Source: Cohnella mopanensis
Lineage (GTDB): Bacteria; Bacillota; Bacilli; Paenibacillales; Paenibacillaceae
Direction of reading: 5' to 3'
NCBI RefSeq assembly: GCF_022352055.1
Contig: NZ_JAKRWM010000001.1
Coordinates: forward strand, 248,001-312,000
Length of the DNA stretch: 64,000 bases
In this document: in pieces, positions 48,707 through 56,200 of the stretch
Position numbering within the stretch: position 1 is the first letter of the stretch
Layout of the letters: the number at the start of each line of letters is the position of its first letter
Notes under the pieces: generated by a model
What the model was told of the DNA's origin: nothing
The model's database searches: none
The model's input: the letters and a program-made list of their open reading frames with translations, nothing else
Translations under genes and position numbers: made by a program

Positions 48707-48785
48707 GTCCTTATTGACGTACTTACATCGCTAGGATAAGCTATTTTTATTATGGATGAAAAGTAAATTGTTGGGGGTGTATTAT

Positions 48786-49373
48786 TTGAGTTTTGTATCG
48801 GTTCTGGCTCGCGAGTCCTTTTTATGCGTAATGTCTGATGGACAAGTTACGAATCTTGACGGTGTAACTATTATTCAAGAAGACTTTCAGAAGTTTACTT
48901 CGTTAATGGACGGCCGTGCATTTATTGCATTTGCGGGAACAAAGGATTTATGCGAGATGATAATTAGGGACACTCAACTAAAAGACAGAAACTTTAGCGC
49001 GTGGAAAGATTTATTTTTACTAGTTTTTAAAGCTCTGAATCTCACAGAGTTACATAAAACTCATAACTATAAGGTAATGTTAGCCTTTGGTGGAATAAAT
49101 GAAAGTGATGAAATTGAGGTCTATTCGATCAGTTCTATAGATAAAAATATACTTCACCAAAAACCCAAGGGAGATAATACAGACTACTCGTTTCTAAACA
49201 ATACTTCACACAGTAATGAATTTTGGGAAAAAAAGCTTATAGAGTTATTTAGAGAAACTGGCTATAATACCCCTTCTGAATTAGTCAGCGCCCAAAAACT
49301 ATTAAACAACTTTGTTGCGGATAATGAGAATTCAGTTAATAAAAAAACGTTTAAGTTGGTAATTAAAAAATGA
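48786..49373 (+). CDS. Protein with Ntn-hydrolase/proteasome-like N-terminus, function uncertain
   Basis: 195 residues from TTG 48786, with GGGGGTG seven bases upstream. MSFVSVLARESFLCVMSDGQ, the TIIQEDFQKFTSL segment and RAFIAFAGTKDLCEMI recall the strand order of proteasome/HslV-like subunits, but there is no N-terminal Thr or processing site, so catalysis is unlikely by that route. It is AT-richer than the ligase before it and the YolD-like gene after it, suggesting a separate insertion. Family call is tentative. Confidence 0.5.
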   Translation: MSFVSVLARESFLCVMSDGQVTNLDGVTIIQEDFQKFTSLMDGRAFIAFAGTKDLCEMIIRDTQLKDRNFSAWKDLFLLVFKALNLTELHKTHNYKVMLAFGGINESDEIEVYSISSIDKNILHQKPKGDNTDYSFLNNTSHSNEFWEKKLIELFRETGYNTPSELVSAQKLLNNFVADNENSVNKKTFKLVIKK

Positions 49374-49411
49374 ATGAAAGCTTTCTGTTAGTGGATTGTT
49401 TATTTTAGCCC

Positions 49412-49456
49412 TTGAATATGATCGTTAGTTCTCGCTATAATGAGAACAAACGTTCT
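49412..49456 (+). promoter_or_regulatory. Promoter with LexA-type SOS box
   Basis: TTGAAT (49412-49417), an 18-bp spacer and TATAAT (49436-49441), followed directly by AGAACAAACGTTCT (49443-49456). The last is a GAAC-N4-GTTC palindrome, the Gram-positive LexA (DinR) box core. It should make the YolD-like gene damage-inducible. Confidence 0.75.
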
Positions 49457-49476
49457 TATATCGGAGGGCTTTTTAT

Positions 49477-49803
49477 ATGAAGAATAAACTCGATGCGAAC
49501 GGTCTATGGCAGACGAAGTTTCTTTTACCGGAGCATAAAGAAGCGCTAATCCGCGACTCGCATCACGTTGAGAATTGGCGCGGTAACCGTCCGGAGATCG
49601 ATCCGCAGGAGCGCGAATTAATCATGCGTGTGTTAATGGAGTCGCTCGGTCAGCAAACGGTCGCCCAATTCCGCTTATACGATCCGTACGAGGAATGCGC
49701 GGTTATAGGCATTGTCGAACGCGTTGATCCGTACACCCGGACGTTTATGGTCGATGGCGAGCGCTTTAAGATGGCGGATATTATCGGCGCGACTGCGGTC
49801 TAG
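49477..49803 (+). CDS. YolD-like protein
   Basis: 108 residues. LDANGLWQTKFLLPEHKEAL, then RPEIDPQERELIMRVLMESL, a beta segment ECAVIGIVERVDPYTRTFMV and a final FKMADIIG fit the YolD-like family, partners of Y-family polymerases such as UvrX. No uvrX follows here. GGAGGG precedes the ATG. SOS control is predicted from the box upstream. Its 3' end overlaps a convergent gene by 4 bp. Confidence 0.78.
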   Translation: MKNKLDANGLWQTKFLLPEHKEALIRDSHHVENWRGNRPEIDPQERELIMRVLMESLGQQTVAQFRLYDPYEECAVIGIVERVDPYTRTFMVDGERFKMADIIGATAV

Positions 49804-50015
49804 AGCATGCCCTTTGCGCAGTAGAACGAACAATTGGCGCGGACAAAGTTGTTCAGAACGCTATCTATCCGCAGTTTTACGTGAAAATCCGTTAACTCTT
49901 CGATCGGAGCCGGCCCGTACACCACATCGTCAAAGTAGACGTATATCGGCGTACGGTTAGCGGCGGCTTCGTATAGGTCGCGCGTTGTGATTAACGGCTT
50001 CATTGCGGTGTTCAC
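49800..50015 (-). CDS. Small protein of unknown function
   Basis: 71 residues from GTG (an ATG four codons in is an alternative start). TTRDLYEAAANRTPIYVYFD then DVVYGPAPIEELTDFHVKLR looks like a real folded protein rather than a chance frame, but it is not recognised. It is convergent with the YolD-like gene. Confidence 0.5.
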   Translation of the reverse strand: MNTAMKPLITTRDLYEAAANRTPIYVYFDDVVYGPAPIEELTDFHVKLRIDSVLNNFVRANCSFYCAKGML

Positions 50016-50138
50016 CGTCCATAATTGTTAATATACGTAAATTCTACGAAAGATGTCGTAAATCCTGCGGTTTTTGGATGAAATTTCTTATTTCTTATGT
50101 ATAATAAATACATTAGAGAACGACTGTGAGGAGAAAGA

Positions 50139-51005
50139 ATGGAACCAGCAGTAATTGCAGCAATAATAACTGGCATCATAGCTTTATTTGGTTTAGTAGT
50201 CCAATCATTTATTAGTACATCCAAGAACAAGGTAGATAAGACAAATAACTTTGAAAAAACACTTACGAATAAGCTTGAAAATTTCTATACACCCATCTGT
50301 ATGTATATCGATCGAAATGTGGATGAGGAAACTTTGGTTTCTGATGATATGGTTGTGATTCTAAATAAATTTAGCCATCTAATTTCGCCGGATCTTCTTC
50401 AAGATTATAGGGAATTAATTAGATTTGAGAAGAAACAAAGAAGTAGAAAATCTCTTAATCAGAAAATTGAGATTGAAGAAATAAATGAATATAAAGCACT
50501 GAGAAAAAAAGTAATAAAACTTACCAATAATGACTACTTAGAATTGCAATCGCTTTATAATAAAAATTTCCAAGCTGAGAAGAATAAACTTTTTGTAACG
50601 AAATCAAGCCGATTATTTAGTATTTTTTGGACGGCAGGCAACTCAATTCTTATTCTGATGACTGTGTTTCTTGTTTCATTATTCATAGTTACAGAAAATA
50701 AAACAGATGATTTGATACAGCCAACAATACTCATATTGATAGTTATTTCTGCTTTCTTTGTAGTATTAAACTTCACTAAATACATGAGTATACTATCGAC
50801 TAAGATATCAAACTACAAGGGAAGAAAACAATTTAAAAGCAAAGATTTCGTACCAAATACTGATACCTACAAATGTAAAAGCTGTGGAGAGGTTACCCGC
50901 AAATATCAGTACTCGGAATTTGGTACGTGTCCAATTAAGCATAATAGAAGACAAGCGTGGAAGGAATTTCTTGTATTCCCGTTTTGTTGGGAGAGATCAA
51001 AATAA
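50139..51005 (+). CDS. Membrane protein with C-terminal zinc ribbon, unknown
   Basis: 288 residues. N-terminal helix (about 4-25), a charged cytosolic middle, two helices (about 165-185 and 193-213), and a C-terminal CKSCGEV...CP zinc-knuckle. AT-rich compared with its neighbours, which suggests acquisition as cargo. GAGGAG lies before the ATG. No known family seen; an immunity or defence role is possible for cargo beside an integrase, but nothing shows it. Confidence 0.7.
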   Translation: MEPAVIAAIITGIIALFGLVVQSFISTSKNKVDKTNNFEKTLTNKLENFYTPICMYIDRNVDEETLVSDDMVVILNKFSHLISPDLLQDYRELIRFEKKQRSRKSLNQKIEIEEINEYKALRKKVIKLTNNDYLELQSLYNKNFQAEKNKLFVTKSSRLFSIFWTAGNSILILMTVFLVSLFIVTENKTDDLIQPTILILIVISAFFVVLNFTKYMSILSTKISNYKGRKQFKSKDFVPNTDTYKCKSCGEVTRKYQYSEFGTCPIKHNRRQAWKEFLVFPFCWERSK

Positions 51006-51006
51006 C

Positions 51007-51041
51007 AAAAGAGCTCGCCATAATCGGTGAGCTTTTTTTTA
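51007..51041 (+). terminator. Terminator
   Basis: AGCTCGCC and GGTGAGCT form the stem, followed by eight Ts. Confidence 0.85.
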
Positions 51042-51161
51042 TTTCATCGTTATTTTCTTCACTCAGTTACTCCGAGATGCATCATTATACTTTCGTGAAA
51101 GGTGGCTGTCTTGTAGTGAAGAAATGCGTTGATTTACGCTAGGCCGCGTCTTTTGCGTTTA

Positions 51162-52205
51162 TTACTTACGTTTGGTTTTACGGTTCAATTGTAACTTTGG
51201 AATAATCTGATTCAGCGGTGAGTATAAGTCGTGTTGAAATCTTAGCGCTTGGTCAGAAAGATGCGTGTATTGGAGAACGGAGCGCAGGTCATTGTGACCG
51301 AGTAGAGACGCTAAGTGACGCAACTCTCCTCCGTTCTCTAAGAACATTGTCGCACCTGTATGCCTTAATAAATGAGGATGAATGCGAACTCCATCTAAGT
51401 TAGCAGATTTCGCATGTTGTTTTAATCTGTTTCTAAATTGATCATGTGTAATATTCATTCCATAGTTAGCTAGGAAGATAAAGTCAGTATCAAACTCTTT
51501 GTTTTCGTTAATAAGTTCCTTAAGGAGTCGCGATGTTCTCTTAGTAATCGGTACTCGTCTTCCTACTCGTGTTTTGACTATCTCTTCACGAAAATATACT
51601 GTTCCAGCCTTAAAGTCTATATCTGATTCCTTTAACGCTATAACCTCACTGATTCTTCCCATCGTGTCCAAAATTAAATTAATCGCGGTATAATCACGAA
51701 AGCCAGCATAGGATTTTCTATTTGGAGCAGCCATAAGTGCTTGTAGCTCATTAACAGTTAGTACCCGTTTTGGTTTAACAGATTCCTTTAATTGACCGAC
51801 ATTAGCAAGCGGATTTGTTGTTATATGTCCTTCATTTAATAAAAATTGAAACATTGTGCGTAGACGGTTTACCTTTGAATTTATCGTTGCAGGAGAGAGA
51901 CCAACGGTCATATTAGCTTCTACTTTATGTGCATGTCCATCCCATTTGCGTTTCTCGTGACGCATCCAGTTCATATAATTGCGCACAACCACTGGCGTTA
52001 CGCAGGTCATTGTCGGTTCAAGATTTGCGTCTTTCAAGTACAAACAAAAATATCTAAAATATTCTCGATACTTCTCCAATGTATTTGGGGAACGTCCCTC
52101 AGCAGCTTTTGCACTATAGAAAATATCAAATAAATCGTGAAGGGACTTGTCTATATTTCGAGTGCTACGGTCGAACTTGTACCGTTTGCCTATCCGCTTA
52201 TCCAC
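51162..52205 (-). CDS. Tyrosine-type site-specific integrase
   Basis: 347 residues. The SAM-like N-terminal core-binding domain (about 20-130, with GRSPNTLEKYREYFRYFCLY) precedes the catalytic domain with Arg184 (TMGRISEV), Lys211, His278 and Arg281 (HPHLLRHTGA), His304 (LGHNDL) and Tyr313 (YTHLSD). All catalytic residues are present, so it is probably active. It likely integrates and excises this element; the tRNA-like sequence at 52.7 kb is a candidate attachment site. Confidence 0.93.
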   Translation of the reverse strand: MDKRIGKRYKFDRSTRNIDKSLHDLFDIFYSAKAAEGRSPNTLEKYREYFRYFCLYLKDANLEPTMTCVTPVVVRNYMNWMRHEKRKWDGHAHKVEANMTVGLSPATINSKVNRLRTMFQFLLNEGHITTNPLANVGQLKESVKPKRVLTVNELQALMAAPNRKSYAGFRDYTAINLILDTMGRISEVIALKESDIDFKAGTVYFREEIVKTRVGRRVPITKRTSRLLKELINENKEFDTDFIFLANYGMNITHDQFRNRLKQHAKSANLDGVRIHPHLLRHTGATMFLENGGELRHLASLLGHNDLRSVLQYTHLSDQALRFQHDLYSPLNQIIPKLQLNRKTKRK

Positions 52206-52226
52206 GTAACATCCTCCTGTTAAATA

Positions 52227-52262
52227 ACAAAAGCCCCCATCGCAAAATTGCGTGAGAGCTTC
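52227..52262 (-). terminator. Leftward terminator before the integrase
   Basis: On the minus strand AGCTCTCACGCAA pairs with TTGCGATGGGGGCT (with G-T pairs), followed by TTTTG. It ends the short transcript from the HicB-like fragment. Confidence 0.55.
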
Positions 52263-52263
52263 G

Positions 52264-52338
52264 TTAATTCTTCGTTATTTTTTTGTTGTTCCGTTTAACC
52301 TCGTTATAGTGTAAATTTCGATCTGGCGGTAGCTTCAT
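52264..52338 (-). CDS. 24-residue basic peptide
   Basis: MKLPPDRNLHYNEVKRNNKK then ITKN. AAGGAGGTG lies seven to eight bases before the ATG, the best possible site, and a terminator follows at once. It starts seven bases after the HicB-like stop. Too short to identify. Confidence 0.5.
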   Translation of the reverse strand: MKLPPDRNLHYNEVKRNNKKITKN

Positions 52339-52345
52339 CGCGGTG

Positions 52346-52588
52346 TCACCTCCTTACCATCAATACGATTACCTCAACGTGCTCATCCGCTTCCAATATG
52401 ATACGATCGGCCGCTGTTGGCGCAGGTATCACGTCACCATCGCGTACCATCCCCAATATGTGTAGCGAAAGGCACTCCGCAGCCATACGAAGCGCCTCTT
52501 CCGGATCATATCCGCAGGATAACGCGCCTGGTAAGTCCCGAAATGAAATCGTGATACCGTCCGGCGCCGTATGGAATTTTACTGAGAT
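52346..52588 (-). pseudogene. HicB-like antitoxin fragment
   Basis: The frame, closed upstream by a stop, reads ISVKFHTAPDGITISFRDLP, then GALSCGYDPEEALRMAAECL and SLHILGMVRDGDVIPAP, the partial RNase H-like domain of HicB antitoxins. No ordinary start codon exists in the open part, and neither the HicB DNA-binding C-terminus nor a hicA gene is present. Truncated, or started from a non-standard codon. Confidence 0.6.
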
Positions 52589-52665
52589 TTAGCCTTGCAG
52601 TTGTCCTAGAGACAGAAGAAAGACATTTTTTCCCACGAGGAATACTCCCGCCGAAGACGCATGAT

Positions 52666-52695
52666 TCAAAAAGAACCGCGCATCAGTACGGTTCT
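52666..52695 (-). terminator. Terminator behind the tRNA-like sequence
   Basis: On the minus strand AGAACCG and CGGTTCT form a perfect stem with a ten-base loop, followed by TTTTTG. Confidence 0.75.
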
Positions 52696-52711
52696 ATAAC
52701 ATTTGAAAAAC

Positions 52712-52797
52712 TGGCGGCCCCGACAGGAATTGAACCTGTGACCTGCGGTTTAGGAAACCGTAAATTACCCGGTATCGTTCCGCTTGCCTTAGGCTAC
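52712..52797 (-). tRNA. Interrupted tRNA-Arg(CCT)-like sequence, possible att site
   Basis: The 3' half is tRNA-like: T-arm ACAGG-TTCAATT-CCTGT, acceptor strand CGGGGCC and encoded GCCA. The anticodon loop TTCCTAA gives CCT. The 5' side of the anticodon stem (GCGG) is separated from the loop by about 22 extra bases, and removing them restores GCGGT/ACCGC. The D-arm is reduced (GCCT/AGGC without a loop), and no matching 5' acceptor strand is visible. It is a decayed tRNA or the tRNA 3' end kept as an attachment site; a terminator follows. Confidence 0.5.
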
Positions 52798-52997
52798 TTA
52801 ATTCCGTTCATTCAACGTTGACGGACGGTTTACGTGAAGTCCTACGTTGCTGATAGTTTAACGTATCTTTCATGATGACACAAGTGATTTGTATCTCAGG
52901 GATTATTTCTAATTAGCGAATTGTGTAATTCTATTTATATAAATATTGACAATATCTCCTATAATATATAGGTTAGTAGATATAGGTAGGTGGTTCT

Positions 52998-53603
52998 ATG
53001 GAACTAAATGGAGATACGTTCTTCTACATAACTTTCTTTATTGTGCCAGGCTTTGTTATGAATGCGGCATATTCAAGCATCATTCCGCAGAGAATCTTAG
53101 ATCAACAAGTAGCTCTACTTAGATTTTTGACGTTTAGTTTTATAAATTTTATTGTATGGTACTGGTTAATTGTGAAATTAATTAGTGAAAAGTTTTGGAA
53201 AGATGAGCCTGTTTATTGGTTGCTTATTTTATTCGGACTGCTTGTTCTAAGTCCATATATCTTAGGGTTTATATCGGGAGTCATTACTTCAAAATCTTGG
53301 TTAAGAAATGTATTAACGAAATTAGGGATAAATCCAATGCACTCGGTTCCAACGGCTTGGGATTATGTATTAAAGGAAGGTAACTGGGTAATAGTCACTT
53401 TTAAGGATGGAACTTTAGTCTATGGGCTCTACAATGATCAATCTTTCGCATCATCAATTCATGATGAGAGGGACGTCTACATTCAAGCTGTATATGATCG
53501 AGATTCAGTAACGGGGGACTGGGAAATAAGGCCAAGAACTAAAGGAATGTGGATAGCAAAGGAAGAAATTAAATCGATTGAGTTTATTAAATTTGAAAAC
53601 TAG
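52998..53603 (+). CDS. DUF6338-like membrane protein
   Basis: 201 residues. Three membrane helices (about 8-25, 42-62, 72-95) are followed by a cytosolic domain with PTAWDYVLKEGNWVIVTFKD, GLYNDQSFASSIHDERDVYI and EIKSIEFIKFE, the layout I associate with DUF6338. The domain may bind small molecules or peptides; nothing proves it. The two tiny genes that follow are probably in one operon. AT-rich cargo. Confidence 0.7.
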   Translation: MELNGDTFFYITFFIVPGFVMNAAYSSIIPQRILDQQVALLRFLTFSFINFIVWYWLIVKLISEKFWKDEPVYWLLILFGLLVLSPYILGFISGVITSKSWLRNVLTKLGINPMHSVPTAWDYVLKEGNWVIVTFKDGTLVYGLYNDQSFASSIHDERDVYIQAVYDRDSVTGDWEIRPRTKGMWIAKEEIKSIEFIKFEN

Positions 53604-53613
53604 GAGGATTTGA

Positions 53614-53766
53614 ATGGAAAAGCGACCTGCTATAACTAATGGTTATGAACAGAGGGGACACCAACCGTCCAGCGTTCAAAAGGGAATTCAGCCAACTCCA
53701 ATAAGCAATGTGGGAAAGCCACCATCAACCGGTACGAGTATACATAAACCAAGCAATAATTCTTAA
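53614..53766 (+). CDS. 50-residue Pro/Gly/Ser-rich protein
   Basis: Starts MEKRPAITNGYEQRGHQPSS and continues with repeats of G-x-x-P type (GIQPTPIS, VGKPPSTG). AGGAGG precedes the ATG, ten bases after the DUF6338-like stop. No hydrophobic segment; probably disordered. Unknown. Confidence 0.6.
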   Translation: MEKRPAITNGYEQRGHQPSSVQKGIQPTPISNVGKPPSTGTSIHKPSNNS

Positions 53767-53783
53767 ATAAATGGGGAATTAAC

Positions 53784-53870
53784 GTGTACACGAAAAAACC
53801 ACTACCATTACCCGACAACGGTCATCAACCGAAACCGGGAAGTCCCGGAGTCCCACCAAAAACTCGCTAA
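53784..53870 (+). CDS. 28-residue Pro-rich protein
   Basis: From GTG with GGGGA seven bases upstream: MYTKKPLPLPDNGHQPKPGS, then PGVPPKTR. It shares the GHQP element with the 50-residue protein before it, so the two look like paired or duplicated products of one operon. Confidence 0.5.
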   Translation: MYTKKPLPLPDNGHQPKPGSPGVPPKTR

Positions 53871-53993
53871 AGATGCGAAAGCAGTTAATCGCTCTTATCC
53901 GCTGTATAGTACGCAAAGAGCCCGGCAGTTCGGTCCGAAATACACCGGCTAGCGGAAAAGTTGTGGAAAGCGGCAGGTAACATAGTAACGAAT

Positions 53994-54062
53994 AGGCGCG
54001 GTTTGGCGTCCGTTTAGTAGCGTGAGGATGCGCTATTTACGGGGCTGAACCGCGCCTTTTTT
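53994..54062 (+). terminator. Terminator of the DUF6338 unit
   Basis: AGGCGCGGTT and AACCGCGCCT form a perfect ten-pair stem around a 44-base loop, followed by six Ts. Confidence 0.8.
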
Positions 54063-54065
54063 CGT

Positions 54066-54320
54066 TTATTTGTTACTGATTTTATGCAGATAACGTAAGA
54101 TCTCGCCTATACCCATCGTAATAAATCCGAGTGGGATCGCTAAGGCTGCGTAATATAATGTAGTAGTTAACGCGATGATTGCGCCGAGTATTGCGGTAAT
54201 CATTCCGGATATACCGTAAAAGTTTATAGCAGACTTCTCGTTAATTTGCGCGATTTCCTCTTCGTTTCGTTTCCGCCAATCCGCTAACCGGTCGTTATCT
54301 TTTACTTCGGTTTCATTCAC
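54066..54320 (-). CDS. Small two-helix membrane protein
   Basis: 84 residues from GTG with AGGAGG upstream. A charged N-terminal coil (DRLADWRKRNEEEIAQINEK) precedes two hydrophobic helices (about 34-52 and 56-76). Not recognised. Same strand as the zinc-finger and TIR genes upstream of it. Confidence 0.6.
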   Translation of the reverse strand: MNETEVKDNDRLADWRKRNEEEIAQINEKSAINFYGISGMITAILGAIIALTTTLYYAALAIPLGFITMGIGEILRYLHKISNK

Positions 54321-54365
54321 GGTATGAACGCCTCCTATACTTATGGTTTGACTCGCCGAGTGTGT

Positions 54366-54734
54366 TCAATTTACGCTTTCTCCTTCCAATCTATCTAAAT
54401 GCACTTGTATACTCCTTTTAAACGCCGCCCAACCAACGAATGACCCATCGTCAAATGAGATTTCGGCTCTAAGCTCGGGGCATGGTAATTTCATCAATCT
54501 CTGATTACATTCACGCCGGAGCTTCCCGAGGTCTAGCTTACCGTCGAGTAACAGTTTCGCATAATACCCTGCAGTAAGTTGTTCAGGACAATCTGTTTCA
54601 TTATTGAAATGAACACGCTTATTACCACCACTTATAGCAAAACACATTTCGCCCTCACGGATATCACCATGACAGTAAGCGCATATGTCGTTTGCTATCG
54701 CTGTAGCTGATTTAAGCTGGAGACATTTGTACAT
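54366..54734 (-). CDS. Small protein with Cys/His zinc-finger motif
   Basis: 122 residues from the ATG at 54734 (GGGGG seven bases upstream). CAYCHGDIREGEMCFAISGG and VHFNNETDCPE give a CxxC-H-C arrangement like treble-clef or zinc-ribbon fingers. The rest (RRECNQRLMKLPCPELRAEI) is unknown. It may bind nucleic acid. It lies downstream of the TIR gene on the same strand. Confidence 0.55.
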   Translation of the reverse strand: MYKCLQLKSATAIANDICAYCHGDIREGEMCFAISGGNKRVHFNNETDCPEQLTAGYYAKLLLDGKLDLGKLRRECNQRLMKLPCPELRAEISFDDGSFVGWAAFKRSIQVHLDRLEGESVN

Positions 54735-54959
54735 TGAGCGTACCCCCATGAATTTTCGATGTACGGTATGAAAACGATTTCGACATTCTCCATTAAATTC
54801 CTTTTAATAAAAATAAAAGCCGAGCGGATATCGTCCGACATACGTATGGTTTTTACCGTGATAATACACACGTTTTAGGCGCGCTAGGTTCCGCCGAGGG
54901 GTAACGGTGCGGGGCGGAGTTGGGGGCGTTAATTCTACGGATGAAATTGTATTGAGTCT

Positions 54960-55748
54960 TTAATACTCAAGAAGTTTTCGAAATTTTTTCATTATGTCCG
55001 TATCAATTAACAACTCTACTTCACAAAGATTTCTTGTGCCGAATGAATCGACTTGTAAACGGGATGGCGAGGCATTAACAGAGATATAATCAGGAATTAG
55101 CTTTGCTCCCTCAATTAATTTTTTCGCATTATCTAGTTCAACAGTTCCTAATCCTAAAATAACTTTTGGGGTATGAGGATTATCGTCGATCAACTGGTAA
55201 ACTTGATTCGTGCTCTTAGCGAACATACGAAAAAAATTGGAAAGCTTATCACCAACTGTGTAATTATCTTCGAAGGCTTGTACTTTGCTTGCTAAATCGG
55301 TGAAATTAGTTTTGAGGGAACCTTTTCCTCCAACAGCTTTCTGTATACTATTAAAAGCAAATTCCAATTGTGATGCTATGTTTCCCTGTATTGCATTTAG
55401 TTGATTTATTGGCTGGGGCATGGCGTTTAGGGTCATTCCGGAATGACAAAAAGGGATAACAGGAATAGTTTCACTACTTAGTTTGTTTCGAATCCAAACG
55501 GAACCGAGCTCGAAGTTTATCCAACTCCTACTTACCGAGTGAGGACTTAATAAAACGATTGCTGCATTGCAGTTCATTAAGCCATCCTCTATTTTGTTTA
55601 AAAAGTTAGATCCTGCCGGTATAGATATACCATCGGAGGAAACGAATACATCAACGAACCCACTAAACTCTTCCTCAATTGTACTTTTTATTAGTAAGGC
55701 TAGATCTCTTTCCTCGTGAATATGAGATAAAAAAATGATTTTCGCCAT
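54960..55748 (-). CDS. TIR-domain protein, candidate anti-phage or NAD-cleaving effector
   Basis: 262 residues. The TIR domain (about 1-110) has KIIFLSHIHEERDLALLIKS, DVFVSSDGISIPAGSNFLNK and AAIVLLSPHSVSRSWINFEL, where Glu80 stands at the TIR NADase catalytic position. The C-terminal part (about 150-262) matches no domain I know. GGGGGATG upstream favours ATG 55748. Bacterial TIR proteins of this kind act in defence (Thoeris and others); no ThsA-like partner is next to it. Confidence 0.82.
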   Translation of the reverse strand: MAKIIFLSHIHEERDLALLIKSTIEEEFSGFVDVFVSSDGISIPAGSNFLNKIEDGLMNCNAAIVLLSPHSVSRSWINFELGSVWIRNKLSSETIPVIPFCHSGMTLNAMPQPINQLNAIQGNIASQLEFAFNSIQKAVGGKGSLKTNFTDLASKVQAFEDNYTVGDKLSNFFRMFAKSTNQVYQLIDDNPHTPKVILGLGTVELDNAKKLIEGAKLIPDYISVNASPSRLQVDSFGTRNLCEVELLIDTDIMKKFRKLLEY

Positions 55749-55798
55749 ATAGCTCATCCCCCATAAATAAATTAAACCGCAAAACTGGCGCGTTGCCG

Positions 55799-56035
55799 TT
55801 AGCGATTCTCTTCGTTGTTGTCCGGTATATACTCGATTATGTCTTCGACGGAGCAGTCGAGCGCTTTACATAACGCGTTCAAAGTGTCGAATTTTATCCC
55901 GTCTGTTTTTTCATTATAAAGCTTCGTAATCCCATTTCTATGAAGCCCGTTTCCGTGTTCGTTTGTTATTCTTTCAACATCTGCTATCTTAAGACGACGC
56001 TCACCCATTAACCGCGATAAATGTACCTTTATCAA
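55799..56035 (-). CDS. XRE-family HTH repressor
   Basis: 78 residues from TTG with GGAGG eight bases upstream. The whole protein is one helix-turn-helix domain: HLSRLMGERRLKIADVERIT, then GLHRNGITKLYNEKTDGIKF and LNALCKALDCSVEDIIEYI. It is divergent from the early operon at 56201 across an operator-rich region, like a CI/Cro-type switch regulator. Confidence 0.85.
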   Translation of the reverse strand: MIKVHLSRLMGERRLKIADVERITNEHGNGLHRNGITKLYNEKTDGIKFDTLNALCKALDCSVEDIIEYIPDNNEENR

Positions 56036-56069
56036 TTAAATCCGCCTCCATAAAGCGATTATAACTGTG

Positions 56070-56165
56070 AGTGTATATAACTTCAATTAGAGTGTTGACA
56101 ATGCACACTGTAGAGTGTATTCTGTGAATAGCAAAATAAACACTGCAGTATTCATAATCAACACT
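56070..56165. promoter_or_regulatory. Divergent promoter with AGTGT/ACACT operator half-sites
   Basis: A rightward promoter is TTGACA (56095-56100), 17 bp, TATTCT (56118-56123). AGTGT occurs at 56070, 56091 and 56114, and ACACT at 56105, 56140 and 56161. One full palindrome, ACACTgtagAGTGT (56105-56118), fills the spacer. The XRE protein encoded leftwards is the obvious ligand. Confidence 0.7.
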
Positions 56166-56200
56166 ATACATTACGAAAAAAATCTTAGGAGGTTTCGTTT

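Noticed and set aside
52398..52592. Plus-strand frame of 64 codons
   Set aside because: It is the antisense of the HicB-like reading, which has recognisable family motifs; the plus-strand product has none.
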